Below, piece after piece: positions 8,195 to 16,373 of a DNA stretch of 64,000 nucleotides. The notes beneath the pieces were generated by a model. It had not been told where the DNA came from and did not search any database. It saw only the letters and a list, made by a program, of their open reading frames with translations. Numbering within the stretch: the stretch's first letter is position 1; every line of letters begins with the position of its first letter. The DNA lies in assembly GCA_017554335.1 (NCBI GenBank), contig JAFZIO010000071.1, positions 1 to 64,000 on the forward strand, read 5' to 3'. Source of the DNA: Bacteroidales bacterium (GTDB lineage: Bacteria > Bacteroidota > Bacteroidia > Bacteroidales > UBA932). Made by a program: the position numbers and the translations under genes.

Positions 8195-8485
8195 ATGGAT
8201 AGCGATAATACAAGAACGGTTCAGACTACAGTTCGCCTGCCTATCGAATTGGTAAATAGGGTAAAACGTCAGGCAAAGCGCGAAAACCGTTCTTTCAACA
8301 GCTTTGTGGAGCATACTCTGGACAAGGCGACTGAACTTGTCTTTCCCAAATTAAAGCCGGAAGACTTTATAATTTCTGATGAGATAAAGAACCTTGCCGG
8401 TTCAATCCCTGCACATAAATTCACCCGGGAGGAGCTTGACGCAGACCCTAAACTTGCCTATTTAGTAGAAAAGTTCAAATTATGA
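8195..8485 (+). CDS. Ribbon-helix-helix antitoxin
   Basis: A 96-aa protein beginning with RTVQTTVRLPIELVNRVKRQA, a beta strand followed by two helices typical of Arc/CopG-type DNA-binding domains, then NRSFNSFVEHTL. The C-terminal half (about 50-96) is probably the toxin-binding arm. It would neutralise the PIN toxin encoded next and bind the palindromic sites in front of its own start. Its stop overlaps the toxin start by 4 nt (ATGA), the usual coupling of type II modules. Base composition is more AT-rich than the surrounding genes, suggesting horizontal acquisition. Confidence 0.8.
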   Translation: MDSDNTRTVQTTVRLPIELVNRVKRQAKRENRSFNSFVEHTLDKATELVFPKLKPEDFIISDEIKNLAGSIPAHKFTREELDADPKLAYLVEKFKL

Positions 8486-8895
8486 GAATCTTCTTAGATA
8501 CCAATGTCCTCCTTGACTTCGTTCAGGACGGGAGACCAAACAACGAAACAGTAAAGCTTTTGCTTGATCTGATTAACAAGAAGCATCAAGAAGCATACGT
8601 AACAACCCAGAGCATTCTGGACCTGGTTTATGTCGGGTCAAAAATTGACTACGCGAAAACTATGTCCTTTGTGAGCTATTTGCTTAAATCATACAATGTC
8701 AGTCACATAGACTCCTTCAGTCTCAAACTCGCCCTGGAATCCGGCCACCCGGACTTTGAAGACAGTGCACAGCTCGCCTGTGCAGAAGATGAGGAGTGCG
8801 ACGTGTTCCTGACTTCCGACAACGGCATTTTGAGCAGAGGTATAGATTCAATGCTTGTCATGACGCCCGGGCAGTTTGTAGACAGGATGAGATAA
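8482..8895 (+). CDS. PIN-domain toxin (VapC-like)
   Basis: PIN proteins are Mg2+-dependent RNases; VapC toxins cut tRNA or rRNA. The 137-aa protein starts MRIFLDTNVLLDF, with the first acidic residue at Asp6 and the DTN motif. It continues with an acidic segment near HPDFEDSAQLACA and ends with the conserved LTSDNGIL element carrying a late acidic residue. Size and overlap with the upstream antitoxin gene fit a type II module. The RNA target cannot be predicted. The module sits between housekeeping genes and has its own promoter. Confidence 0.82.
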   Translation: MRIFLDTNVLLDFVQDGRPNNETVKLLLDLINKKHQEAYVTTQSILDLVYVGSKIDYAKTMSFVSYLLKSYNVSHIDSFSLKLALESGHPDFEDSAQLACAEDEECDVFLTSDNGILSRGIDSMLVMTPGQFVDRMR

Positions 8896-8909
8896 TCCTC
8901 GTTTTTTAT

Positions 8910-8917
8910 TATCTTTG
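8910..8917 (+). promoter_or_regulatory. -7 box of the polyprenol-phosphate sugar transferase gene
   Basis: TATCTTTG is an exact TAnnTTTG match, 7 nt before the ATG at 8925 and just after the toxin stop. The transcript leader would be nearly absent. Confidence 0.55.
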
Positions 8918-8924
8918 CCAAAGT

Positions 8925-9641
8925 ATGAAGAATCTGGTGATTATACCGACCTACAACGAGGTCGAGAATGCGGAGAAGATTATCAGGGCTGTGCTCGCGC
9001 TGCCCGAAGGCTTTGAGATACTTATAATCGACGACGGTTCTCCGGACGGCACGGCGCAGGTTGTCAGGACCCTTCAGGCAGACTATCCTGAGCGCCTGCA
9101 TCTTATCGAACGCAACGGCAAGCAGGGGCTGGGAACCGCATATCTTACCGGATTCCATTGGGGCCTGGAGCGTGGCTACGATTATATTTTCGAGATGGAT
9201 GCCGATTTCTCCCATTCGCCTGATGACCTTCCGCGACTGCTCAAGGCCTGCTCTGAGGATGGTGCCGACATGTCCATCGGCTCCCGTTATTGCAACGGGG
9301 TAAGCGTGGTCAACTGGCCCATAAGCCGTATACTCATCTCTTATTTTGCGTCTGTGTACGTGCGCACGGTGCTGGGCTTCAAGATCTACGACAGCACCGC
9401 CGGTTTCATTTGCTATAGCCGCAAAGTGCTTGAAACCATTAAGCTGGACGAGGTGCAGATGAAGGGCTACGGCTTCCAGATAGAGATGAAATACACCGCC
9501 CATAAGCTCGGTTTCAAGATTTCCGAGGTTCCGGTAATCTTCATCAACCGCAAAGAGGGTACCTCAAAGATGTCCGGAAGTATTTTCGGCGAGGCCTTCT
9601 GGGGCGTCATTAAGCTTCGCTTCCGCAAATTCTCTAAATGA
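8925..9641 (+). CDS. Polyprenol monophosphomannose synthase-like GT2
   Basis: A GT2-fold enzyme that moves a sugar from a nucleotide donor to a polyprenyl phosphate at the cytoplasmic membrane face. Dpm1-type signatures are clear: VIIPTYNEVENAEKII at the N terminus, LIIDDGSPDGT, then GKQGLGTAYLTGF and EMDADFSHSP, holding the catalytic DxD. The segment GSRYCNGVSVVNWPISR is typical of this subfamily. The ATG at 8925 is chosen because it begins exactly at MKNLVIIPTYNE; longer in-frame extensions run back into the toxin gene. It is 238 aa, has no C-terminal membrane domain, and overlaps tex by 4 nt (ATGA). The donor (GDP-Man or other) is not certain. Confidence 0.88.
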   Translation: MKNLVIIPTYNEVENAEKIIRAVLALPEGFEILIIDDGSPDGTAQVVRTLQADYPERLHLIERNGKQGLGTAYLTGFHWGLERGYDYIFEMDADFSHSPDDLPRLLKACSEDGADMSIGSRYCNGVSVVNWPISRILISYFASVYVRTVLGFKIYDSTAGFICYSRKVLETIKLDEVQMKGYGFQIEMKYTAHKLGFKISEVPVIFINRKEGTSKMSGSIFGEAFWGVIKLRFRKFSK

Positions 9642-11767
9642 AAGAGTTATATATCAAACAGATAGCTGCCGACCTCGGGCTGAAGGCCTGGCAGATAGAG
9701 AACTGCGCCGACATGTTTGCCGACGGAGACACCATCCCCTTCATCAGCCGCTACCGCAAGGAGAAGACCGGCGGCATGGACGACGCCACCGTGGCCGAAG
9801 TGAAGCACTGGATAGACGTCTACGATGAGATGGAGAAGCGCAAGGCCACGATACTCAAGACCATAGAAGAGGCGGGAGCGCTGGACGACAGCCTCCGCAA
9901 ACGTATAGAGGAGTGCGTCAGCGCAACGGAGCTGGAGGATATCTACCTGCCATGGCGGCCCAAGCGCCGTACCCGGGCTACCGTCGCCAAGGAAATGGGC
10001 CTGGAACCTCTTGCAAACCTGATGTGGAACCTCAAGACCCGTGACCCCAGGGCCTCTGCCAAGGCAAACATGGGGAAGGCTGAAGACGTAGATCAGGCAC
10101 TTGCAGGCGCACGCGACATAATTGCCGAACGCTTAAGCGAGACCGCAGAGATACGCCAGAACCTCCGCAGCATCTTCCGCGTCCGCCGTCTTGAATCCAA
10201 GGCTACCAAGGCCGCAAAAGATAACCCGGACGCCGCCAAATACCGCAGCTACTTTGACTTCAAGATGCCTCTGGACCGCATGCCTTCCCATAATCTGCTG
10301 GCTATCCTGAGGGCGGAGAACGAGGGCTTCCTCAGCGTGTCCCTGGATACCGATGCCGAGAAGTGCGGCAATAAGGTCTACTACGACTTCTGCCAGGCGC
10401 AGGGCTATCCCGGCGGTGCTCTTGCCGACCAGATAAAGGAGGCGGTGGCCGATTCCTTCAAACGTCTGCTGGAGCCGTCCATAAGCGGGGAAGTGATACG
10501 GGAGGCCAAGGAGCGAGCCGATATCGAGTCCATCAAGGTCTTCGGGGAGAACCTCCGGCAGCTGTTGCTGCAGGCTCCTGTGGGCCAGAAGCGTACGATG
10601 GCTATAGATCCCGGTTTCCGTAACGGCTGCAAGATTGCTTGCCTGGACGAGCAGGGGAGTCTGTTGTATCATACGATAATCTTCCCTCATCCGCCTCAGA
10701 ATGAGAAGGTTAAAGCTTTGACGGCCGTGCAGCAGATGCTGGAAAAGTATCGTATTCAGGCGGTTGCGATAGGTAACGGCACGGCTTCCCGCGAGACGGA
10801 GGAGTTCATGCGCAAGGTCCATTTGCCGGAAGGCTGCAAGATATGGACTGTCAGCGAGGACGGGGCGTCCATTTACAGCGCTTCGGAGATTGCACGGGAG
10901 GAGTTTCCGGATGAGGACGTGACGGTGCGCGGCGCGGTGAGCATTGGCCGCCGCCTTATGGATCCGCTGTCAGAACTGGTGAAGATAGATCCCAAGAATC
11001 TTGGCATAGGCCAGTATCAGCACGACGTGGACCAGACTCTGCTGAAGGAGAAACTGGATAATACGGTGGAATCATGCGTAAACAGCGTCGGCGTGAATCT
11101 GAATACTGCTTCGCCTTACCTGCTGTCTTACGTGTCCGGTATAGGTCCGGTGCTGGCCGGCAACATAGTTGCCTGGCGCAGCGAGAACGGGGCATTCGGC
11201 AGCAGGGCAGACCTGAAGAAGGTGCCTCGCCTTGGCCCCAAGGCGTTCGAACAGTGTGCTGGCTTCTTGCGTATTCGTGGCGGGAAGAACCCGCTGGACG
11301 CTTCGGCAGTACATCCTGAGTCATATCATATAGTAGATGAGATGGCGCGCTCTCTTGGCGTGACGGCCTCTGAACTGATAGGCAACGCTGAGTTGTGCGG
11401 CCGCATCAAGGCGGAGGATTTCGTTAAGGGAGACGTTGGCTTGCCTACCGTAAACGATATACTGAAGGAGCTGGTGAAACCGGGGCTGGACCCGCGCGAG
11501 CAGGCGTCGGAGTTCGAGTTCGCTTCGGATATCCATGAGCTTGAGGATCTTAAGACCGGGATGGAACTCCCCGGCATTGTAACCAATATTACGGCCTTTG
11601 GCGCTTTCGTGGACATAGGTCTTCACGACAACGGCCTGGTTCACGTGTCGACCATGGGGCCGCGTGGTACCGACCCGTCGCGCGTCGTGAAGCTGCATCA
11701 GCAGGTGCGTGTGCGTGTGCTCGGCGTCGATCTGGACCGCCGGAGAATATCTCTCAAAATAGTTTAG
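9638..11767 (+). CDS. tex: RNA-binding transcription accessory protein Tex
   Basis: Tex is a multi-domain nucleic-acid-binding protein linked to transcription and RNA handling; its precise role is unclear. Visible parts: an N-terminal helical region (ISRYRKEKTGGMDD near residue 40), a YqgF-like RNase H fold starting at MAIDPGFRNGCKIA (about 323), a helix-hairpin-helix region with ASPYLLSYVSGIGPVLAGNI (about 490), and a C-terminal S1 domain beginning GMELPGIVTNITAFGAFVDI (about 642). The length of 709 aa is normal for the phylum. It overlaps the upstream glycosyltransferase by 4 nt. A large palindromic element follows its stop. Confidence 0.95.
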   Translation: MKELYIKQIAADLGLKAWQIENCADMFADGDTIPFISRYRKEKTGGMDDATVAEVKHWIDVYDEMEKRKATILKTIEEAGALDDSLRKRIEECVSATELEDIYLPWRPKRRTRATVAKEMGLEPLANLMWNLKTRDPRASAKANMGKAEDVDQALAGARDIIAERLSETAEIRQNLRSIFRVRRLESKATKAAKDNPDAAKYRSYFDFKMPLDRMPSHNLLAILRAENEGFLSVSLDTDAEKCGNKVYYDFCQAQGYPGGALADQIKEAVADSFKRLLEPSISGEVIREAKERADIESIKVFGENLRQLLLQAPVGQKRTMAIDPGFRNGCKIACLDEQGSLLYHTIIFPHPPQNEKVKALTAVQQMLEKYRIQAVAIGNGTASRETEEFMRKVHLPEGCKIWTVSEDGASIYSASEIAREEFPDEDVTVRGAVSIGRRLMDPLSELVKIDPKNLGIGQYQHDVDQTLLKEKLDNTVESCVNSVGVNLNTASPYLLSYVSGIGPVLAGNIVAWRSENGAFGSRADLKKVPRLGPKAFEQCAGFLRIRGGKNPLDASAVHPESYHIVDEMARSLGVTASELIGNAELCGRIKAEDFVKGDVGLPTVNDILKELVKPGLDPREQASEFEFASDIHELEDLKTGMELPGIVTNITAFGAFVDIGLHDNGLVHVSTMGPRGTDPSRVVKLHQQVRVRVLGVDLDRRRISLKIV

Positions 11768-11913
11768 CCGGAGCCGCTGCCGCGACTTGAGAGCGCAGAC
11801 AGGTGCTCCTCTTCCGGGGCCTTTGGCTCCCGAAAAGGGAGGGGACCCACTTGTGGGGAGGCGCCCCGGGAGAGGAGGCACTGCGAAGCGACCGAAGCGG
11901 CAGCGGCAGTCGG
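11768..11913. repeat. Multi-hairpin palindromic element, intergenic copy
   Basis: Nested inverted repeats fill the gap between the convergent tex and sirtuin genes. The outer arms GCCGCTGCCGC (11773-11783) and GCGGCAGCGGC (11897-11907) pair perfectly. A middle pair is GTGCTCCTCTTCCGGGGC (11803-11820) with 11863-11881. Inner hairpins are CTCCC/GGGAG around 11830 and CCCAC/GTGGG at 11846-11857. Read on the minus strand, the core CTCCCCACAAGTGGGTCCCC followed by TCCC matches the CTCCCA...TGGGCCCCTCCC core of the copies inside polA and the UvrD-like gene. It may also act as a bidirectional terminator. Confidence 0.7.
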
Positions 11914-11914
11914 T

Positions 11915-12631
11915 TTAAAGTGAATCTCGGAACTTTTTCATGCCGCGCGTGGCGACATCGGTTATAACATGGATGCCGGCGCCTTCGAGCTGGCGGCCGA
12001 GGCGTTCGTCAGGGTCGATAAGCCATATCTGGCATCCGGAAGGGGCGTAGTGATAGAGGCTGGCGGCAGGGTAGACCTGCAGGGATGTGCCGACGATAAC
12101 GAGTATGTCTGCGATGCTGACGAGCTGTGCGGCCTTCTCCAGATTCGGCACCGCCTCCCCGAACCATACGATGTGCGGCCTCAGCTGCTTGTTGTGGGGC
12201 CCTCCGGTCTCTCCCAGCTCGACCGCCCGGTAGCCGATATCCTGGACGTACTTCGTGGAGAAGCCGTCCCAGTCGGTGTAGCAGTCTTCCGGACGCACCT
12301 TGGTGAGCTCTCCGTGCAGGTGGACTATGCGGCTGCTGCCGGCCCTTTCGTGCAGGTTGTCCACATTCTGCGTAATAACGCATACGTTGTAATCGGACTC
12401 CAGCTCCGCCAGTATTGTATGGGCGGCGTTCGGTTGCTTCTCGCGCATCTGCGCCCGCAGGTTGTTGTAGAATTTCAGCACCTTTCCCGGGTCGCGTTTC
12501 CAGCCCTCGGGCGTGCATATTTCTTCTACGGGGACATTGTCCCACAGACCATTACCACCGCGGAAGGTGGCGATGCCGCTCTCGGCGCTGATACCGGAGC
12601 CGCTGAGCACTACCAGATTCTTTTTTGCCAT
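11915..12631 (-). CDS. NAD-dependent protein deacylase (sirtuin, CobB/SIRT5-like)
   Basis: Removes acyl groups from lysines using NAD+. The start at MAKKNLVVLSGSGIS gives the normal N terminus and places a -7 box 3 nt upstream. Motifs: SGSGISAESGIATFRG (NAD binding), TQNVDNLHERAG, VHLHGE with catalytic His106, and VGTSLQVYPAA. The usual four zinc-binding cysteines are absent; only Cys117 lies in that region. Near residue 55, FYNNLRAQM keeps the Tyr of the desuccinylase Tyr/Arg pair, but Leu58 occupies the usual Arg position and Arg59 follows, so desuccinylase activity is uncertain. Its 238 aa is a typical length for the type. Confidence 0.88.
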   Translation of the reverse strand: MAKKNLVVLSGSGISAESGIATFRGGNGLWDNVPVEEICTPEGWKRDPGKVLKFYNNLRAQMREKQPNAAHTILAELESDYNVCVITQNVDNLHERAGSSRIVHLHGELTKVRPEDCYTDWDGFSTKYVQDIGYRAVELGETGGPHNKQLRPHIVWFGEAVPNLEKAAQLVSIADILVIVGTSLQVYPAASLYHYAPSGCQIWLIDPDERLGRQLEGAGIHVITDVATRGMKKFRDSL

Positions 12632-12634
12632 ACC

Positions 12635-12642
12635 CAAAGATA
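12635..12642 (-). promoter_or_regulatory. -7 box of the sirtuin gene
   Basis: On the minus strand TATCTTTG ends only 3 nt before the sirtuin ATG. If used, the mRNA is leaderless. An in-frame ATG upstream (M-Y-V-S-L-G) overlaps the box itself and is therefore unlikely. Confidence 0.5.
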
Positions 12643-12707
12643 CGTACATTTTTATTTGTTTGATTAAATTATTTGATTTAATATTGCAAAGTAAAATGCT
12701 TATCGCT

Positions 12708-13094
12708 ATGAACTCAGACAGCAAGCGCAGACACGTAATCAGCCAGGAGAATCTCCCGGCCGACATAGCTCAGCTTTTCAACGAGAAATATCCCAAGGGA
12801 TTCAACGACCTGCTCCCGGACCTTATCAAATATTCACCGGGCGTCAATCCCAGGACCGGCAAGCTTATCGAGCCTTTTTATGCCGTAACTCTGGAGACAG
12901 ACACGGATATCTACCTGGTTAAAATCAAGGTCGATATCGACAACCCCGAGGATGTAGAGCGCTGGCTGGAAGGTGAAGAGGAAGCCGAAGCCGAGGAAGT
13001 GGCCGGAACCGCCGGTGCACCCGAGGGCGACGACACTCTCCCGGACGACAACATTTCCCAGTACGGCGGGGATGACGATCCGTCAGATTCATAG
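12708..13094 (+). CDS. Small acidic protein of unknown function
   Basis: A 128-aa protein beginning MNSDSKRRHVISQENLPADI. An in-frame ATG 12 nt upstream is an equally possible start. The first about 80 residues look folded: a YPKGFNDL motif and a strand pattern FYAVTLETDTDIYLVKIKV. The rest is acidic and low-complexity (EEEAEAEEVAG, then GDDDPSDS). I recall similar short conserved proteins in Bacteroidales but know no function. It overlaps the downstream ClC channel gene by 23 nt, indicating co-expression. It has no signal peptide or membrane segment. Confidence 0.7.
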   Translation: MNSDSKRRHVISQENLPADIAQLFNEKYPKGFNDLLPDLIKYSPGVNPRTGKLIEPFYAVTLETDTDIYLVKIKVDIDNPEDVERWLEGEEEAEAEEVAGTAGAPEGDDTLPDDNISQYGGDDDPSDS

Positions 13095-14832
13095 CAAGCT
13101 CCTGCAGCATATCTCAGAGAGGAACCGCCTGCTGATACTAAGCTTCGTCGTGGGCGTTTGCTCCGGCTTGGCCGCCGTGCTCCTGACCTGGTGCATAGAC
13201 GGCATAAAGCAAATACTGGACGGCACCGTTTCGCTGCCATACAATCTCCAATATCTGGTCCTGCCTGGAGTGGGCATGCTGATCTCGCTCCTGCTGTTAC
13301 GATACGTCATACGAGACAACATCGGCCACGGCGTGACCAAGGTGCTGCTGGCGGTCAGCCGCGGTGAGTCCAAGATACGGCCTCACAATATGTGGTCGTC
13401 CATGCTGACCTCCTCCATCACCATAGGCTTCGGCGGTTCCGTCGGTGCGGAGGCTCCCATAGTCTACACCGGCGCAGCCATCGGCAGCAATATCGGACGC
13501 ATCTTCGACCTGTCATACCGCAACATCACGGTCCTCCTCGGGTGCGGCGCCGCCGGCGCCATCGCGGGCATCTTCAAGGCTCCTCTGGCGGGCGTGCTGT
13601 TCACGATGGTGATACTGCTGTTCAACCTGTCCCTGTCGTCCATGCTTCCGTTGCTGATTTCTACCATATCCGCAACGGTGGTAGCATACATTTTCCATGG
13701 CCAGACGCCCATGTTCGCCTGCACGCTTACGCCTTTCTCCATGGGGAATATCCCTTTCTATATCATCATGGGCGTCATTATGGGCTTTGGCTCGCTGTAC
13801 TTCACCGGCACTACCTTGTGGCTGGAAGACAAGCTCGGCAAACTGAAGAACCCGTACATCCGCTGGATACTTTGTTCAGTTGCCCTGGGTCTCATGATAT
13901 TCCTTTTCCCCCAGCTGTACGGCGAGGGTTATGGCGTACTGTCAGACCTGCTTAACGGGCGTGATGTTTCCGGAGGCAAGTCCGTCCTGGGTTTCATGAT
14001 GGGAAGCAACTGGGGTATAGTCGTTTTCTTCCTGCTGGTATTCCTGGTGAAGGTGCTGGCTATGACGGCTACCAACGCCGGCGGCGGCAACGGCGGAACC
14101 TTCGGACCCACGCTGTTCTGCGGGGCTATTGCCGGCTTCGTTCTGGCGCGGTGCTTCAACCTGGCGGGAGCAGACGTACCGGTTCAGAACTTCGTGCTGG
14201 TAGGCATGGCGGCCATGATGGCCGGAGTGATGCAGGCGCCTATGACAGCCATCTTCCTCATTGCCGAGATTTCCGGCGGCTATGAGCTCCTGATACCCCT
14301 TATCCTTTGCTCTACCGTGTCTTACGGCACCACCCGCATATTCGAGAAGTATTCCATCTATACCAAGCGTATCGCCCAGAGCGGCGACCTGCTTACCCAC
14401 GACAACGACCAGGCGGTCCTGACGCTGATGAACACCGGAAGCCTGGTGCGTGACAAGTATCCGAAAGTTGAGCTTGACGGCATGCTCCGGGACGTGGTCT
14501 CTGCCATACAGGACAATAATGCAGCAGTTGTAGCCGTACTTGATTCGAGAGGCCGTTTCCAGGGATACATCGACGTGGGCAATATCCGTCATTACCTGTT
14601 GAGGACGGACCTCTATGATGAGATGAAAGTCGTCAACGTTATGGAGCAGGCTCCGGCTGTTATTACCGCGGATGAGAAGATGGAAAGCGTCATGCAGAAA
14701 TTTGACAAGACCGGCGCCTGGCGCCTTCCTGTCGTTGACGAGGACCGTCACTATCTCGGCTTCATCTCCCGCTCCCGCCTCCTTATCGCGTATAGAGACG
14801 AACTGAAGGAAATCTCCAGCACAGACTTATAA
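13072..14832 (+). CDS. ClC-family chloride channel/transporter with CBS pair
   Basis: A polytopic membrane protein that exchanges or conducts chloride or related anions. The start at MTIRQIHSKLL avoids a low-complexity extension encoded within the preceding gene. ClC signatures: GHGVTKVLLAV, GGSVGAEAPIVYTGAA with the gating-type Glu127, GAAGAIAGIFKAPLAGVLF, and NGGTFGPTLF near residue 344. About ten hydrophobic segments cover residues 20-440. The C-terminal part (about 460-586) is a CBS pair, with the second repeat around GAWRLPVVDEDRHYLGFIS. It is 586 aa, typical for bacterial ClC proteins with CBS domains. Fluoride specificity is less likely, because the CLC-F motifs are not evident. Confidence 0.9.
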   Translation: MTIRQIHSKLLQHISERNRLLILSFVVGVCSGLAAVLLTWCIDGIKQILDGTVSLPYNLQYLVLPGVGMLISLLLLRYVIRDNIGHGVTKVLLAVSRGESKIRPHNMWSSMLTSSITIGFGGSVGAEAPIVYTGAAIGSNIGRIFDLSYRNITVLLGCGAAGAIAGIFKAPLAGVLFTMVILLFNLSLSSMLPLLISTISATVVAYIFHGQTPMFACTLTPFSMGNIPFYIIMGVIMGFGSLYFTGTTLWLEDKLGKLKNPYIRWILCSVALGLMIFLFPQLYGEGYGVLSDLLNGRDVSGGKSVLGFMMGSNWGIVVFFLLVFLVKVLAMTATNAGGGNGGTFGPTLFCGAIAGFVLARCFNLAGADVPVQNFVLVGMAAMMAGVMQAPMTAIFLIAEISGGYELLIPLILCSTVSYGTTRIFEKYSIYTKRIAQSGDLLTHDNDQAVLTLMNTGSLVRDKYPKVELDGMLRDVVSAIQDNNAAVVAVLDSRGRFQGYIDVGNIRHYLLRTDLYDEMKVVNVMEQAPAVITADEKMESVMQKFDKTGAWRLPVVDEDRHYLGFISRSRLLIAYRDELKEISSTDL

Positions 14833-14837
14833 GGACG

Positions 14838-14867
14838 AAAAAAGGTTCGCGTTTGCGAACCTTTTTT
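14838..14867. terminator. Bidirectional terminator between the ClC gene and tRNA-Thr
   Basis: GGTTCGC (14844-14850) and GCGAACC (14855-14861) form a perfect stem with a GTTT loop, flanked by six A on the left and six T on the right. It can therefore stop transcription from both sides of the convergent ClC gene and tRNA. Confidence 0.9.
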
Positions 14868-14869
14868 AG

Positions 14870-14942
14870 AGCCACTCATCAGGCTCGAACTGACGACCTG
14901 CGCGTTACGAATGCGCTGCTCTACCGACTGAGCTAAAGTGGC
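14870..14942 (-). tRNA. tRNA-Thr(CGT)
   Basis: On the minus strand a 73-nt cloverleaf starts GCCACTTTAGCTCAGTCGGT. The anticodon loop TTCGTAA gives anticodon CGT, reading ACG. The T loop is TTCGAGC and the discriminator base is T; CCA is not encoded. The closing anticodon-stem pair 31-39 is A-C, a mismatch. It lies 21 nt downstream of the nhaA stop on the same strand and may be co-transcribed with it. Confidence 0.93.
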
Positions 14943-14963
14943 TTGGGACTGCAAATATAGCAA

Positions 14964-16373
14964 TTATTTTTGTTTCTCCAATTTGTAGACTATGCTGATA
15001 AGGACGCTTCCAAGCACTCCTGCACAGAGGGATCCGAGCAGGACGGCGATCTTTCCGGCGTTGCGCAGATGCTCCGTTACTTCCGGCAGCAGATTGCCGA
15101 AAGACAGGGTGTCAACAAATATACTCATGGTGAATCCTATACCTCCAAGGCATGCCACGGCAAAGAACATCATCCAGTTGGAGTTCTCCGGCATGGCGCC
15201 TATCTTGAGCTTTATGGCTATCCAGCTGAACAGCGTGATGCCTATAGGCTTGCCAAGCAGCAAGCCGAGGAAAACGCCCATGGAGACGCTCCCCAGAGCC
15301 TGATCGTACGCAAAAATATTGAAATAAGAAGCGTCTGTAATCTCTACTCCGGCGTTCGCCAGGGCGAAGACAGGCATAATGAGGAAGTTGACCCAGGGAT
15401 TCAGGGCGTGCTCCACCCTGTAGCTCATGTCCATGGTCCCGTGGGCTATGCCCTCAAGCTTCCTGAGGCAGTGCTTCTGGGGGCCGTTGGGGAAGGGCTC
15501 GTCGTCTATTCCGTCGTATTCATCCAGCTTGGCAATGTACCGGTTACGCTTGCGGAGGTACTGGGCTTTGTTATAGCGGGATGTCGCAGGGATAAGGAAA
15601 GCCATGACGACACCTGACATGGTGGCATGAATACCGCTGTAGTAGAACAGCGCCCAGACCAGTACGGCATTGAAAAGATATGGGAACATGTGCTTCTCTC
15701 CAATCTTGCGGAGGAAGAGGGTGAACACTATTATAATCAATGCAATGCCCAGCAGCGGCAGGTTGATGTTGCCTCCGTAGAACAGGGCCACGACCAAGAT
15801 GGCAATAAGGTCGTCTGCGATGGCCAGGGCGGTCAGGAAAACCTTCAGGGATACTGGAACCTTCTTGTCCAGCACCGACAGTATGCATACGGCAAACGCT
15901 ATATCGGTGGCGGTGGGGATGCCCCATCCGCTGGCCGCCGCGGTGCCGTGGTTGATGAAGGTATAGATGAGAGCGGGAGCAATTACTCCGCCGAATGCCG
16001 CAATAACCGGCAGCATGGCCTTCTTGACGCTGGAAAGCTCCCCGTGCGCAACCTCGCGGCGAATCTCAAGGCCTACGGTAAAGAAGAAGACGACCATCAA
16101 AATGTCGTTGATGAACTTCTCTATTGTAAGGTCGCGGGGGAAAAGCAGATCTACAGTGCTGTCCGGACTGGACAGATGTACCTGGAGGTGCGTCTCCAGC
16201 ACGGCATGATAAAGGTGCTTGGTAAAGGGAAGGTTGGCGAGAAGCATCGCCACCACAACGCAAGTTAAAAGCAGGACGCCCTGAAACCAGGGCTGTTTGG
16301 TTAATTGATTGCTTTGCTTGTTAAAATTGATTACACTCTTGTTCCAGGTGTATACAGGAATCAGTTTTGCCAT
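14964..16373 (-). CDS. nhaA: Na+/H+ antiporter NhaA
   Basis: An inner-membrane antiporter that expels Na+ in exchange for protons. The conserved core is present: VFFFTVGLEIRRE near residue 98, GWGIPTATDIAFA, and TALAIADDLIAILVVALF with the two adjacent aspartates that bind Na+/H+. About eleven to twelve membrane segments are seen, and a charged cytoplasmic insertion (about 270-310, RYNKAQYLRKRN onward) interrupts the middle. At 469 aa it is longer than E. coli NhaA (388) but normal for Bacteroidota. Its start overlaps the upstream exonuclease gene by 13 nt. A Na+ antiporter fits the Na+-pumping NQR encoded at 54-60 kb. Confidence 0.95.
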   Translation of the reverse strand: MAKLIPVYTWNKSVINFNKQSNQLTKQPWFQGVLLLTCVVVAMLLANLPFTKHLYHAVLETHLQVHLSSPDSTVDLLFPRDLTIEKFINDILMVVFFFTVGLEIRREVAHGELSSVKKAMLPVIAAFGGVIAPALIYTFINHGTAAASGWGIPTATDIAFAVCILSVLDKKVPVSLKVFLTALAIADDLIAILVVALFYGGNINLPLLGIALIIIVFTLFLRKIGEKHMFPYLFNAVLVWALFYYSGIHATMSGVVMAFLIPATSRYNKAQYLRKRNRYIAKLDEYDGIDDEPFPNGPQKHCLRKLEGIAHGTMDMSYRVEHALNPWVNFLIMPVFALANAGVEITDASYFNIFAYDQALGSVSMGVFLGLLLGKPIGITLFSWIAIKLKIGAMPENSNWMMFFAVACLGGIGFTMSIFVDTLSFGNLLPEVTEHLRNAGKIAVLLGSLCAGVLGSVLISIVYKLEKQK

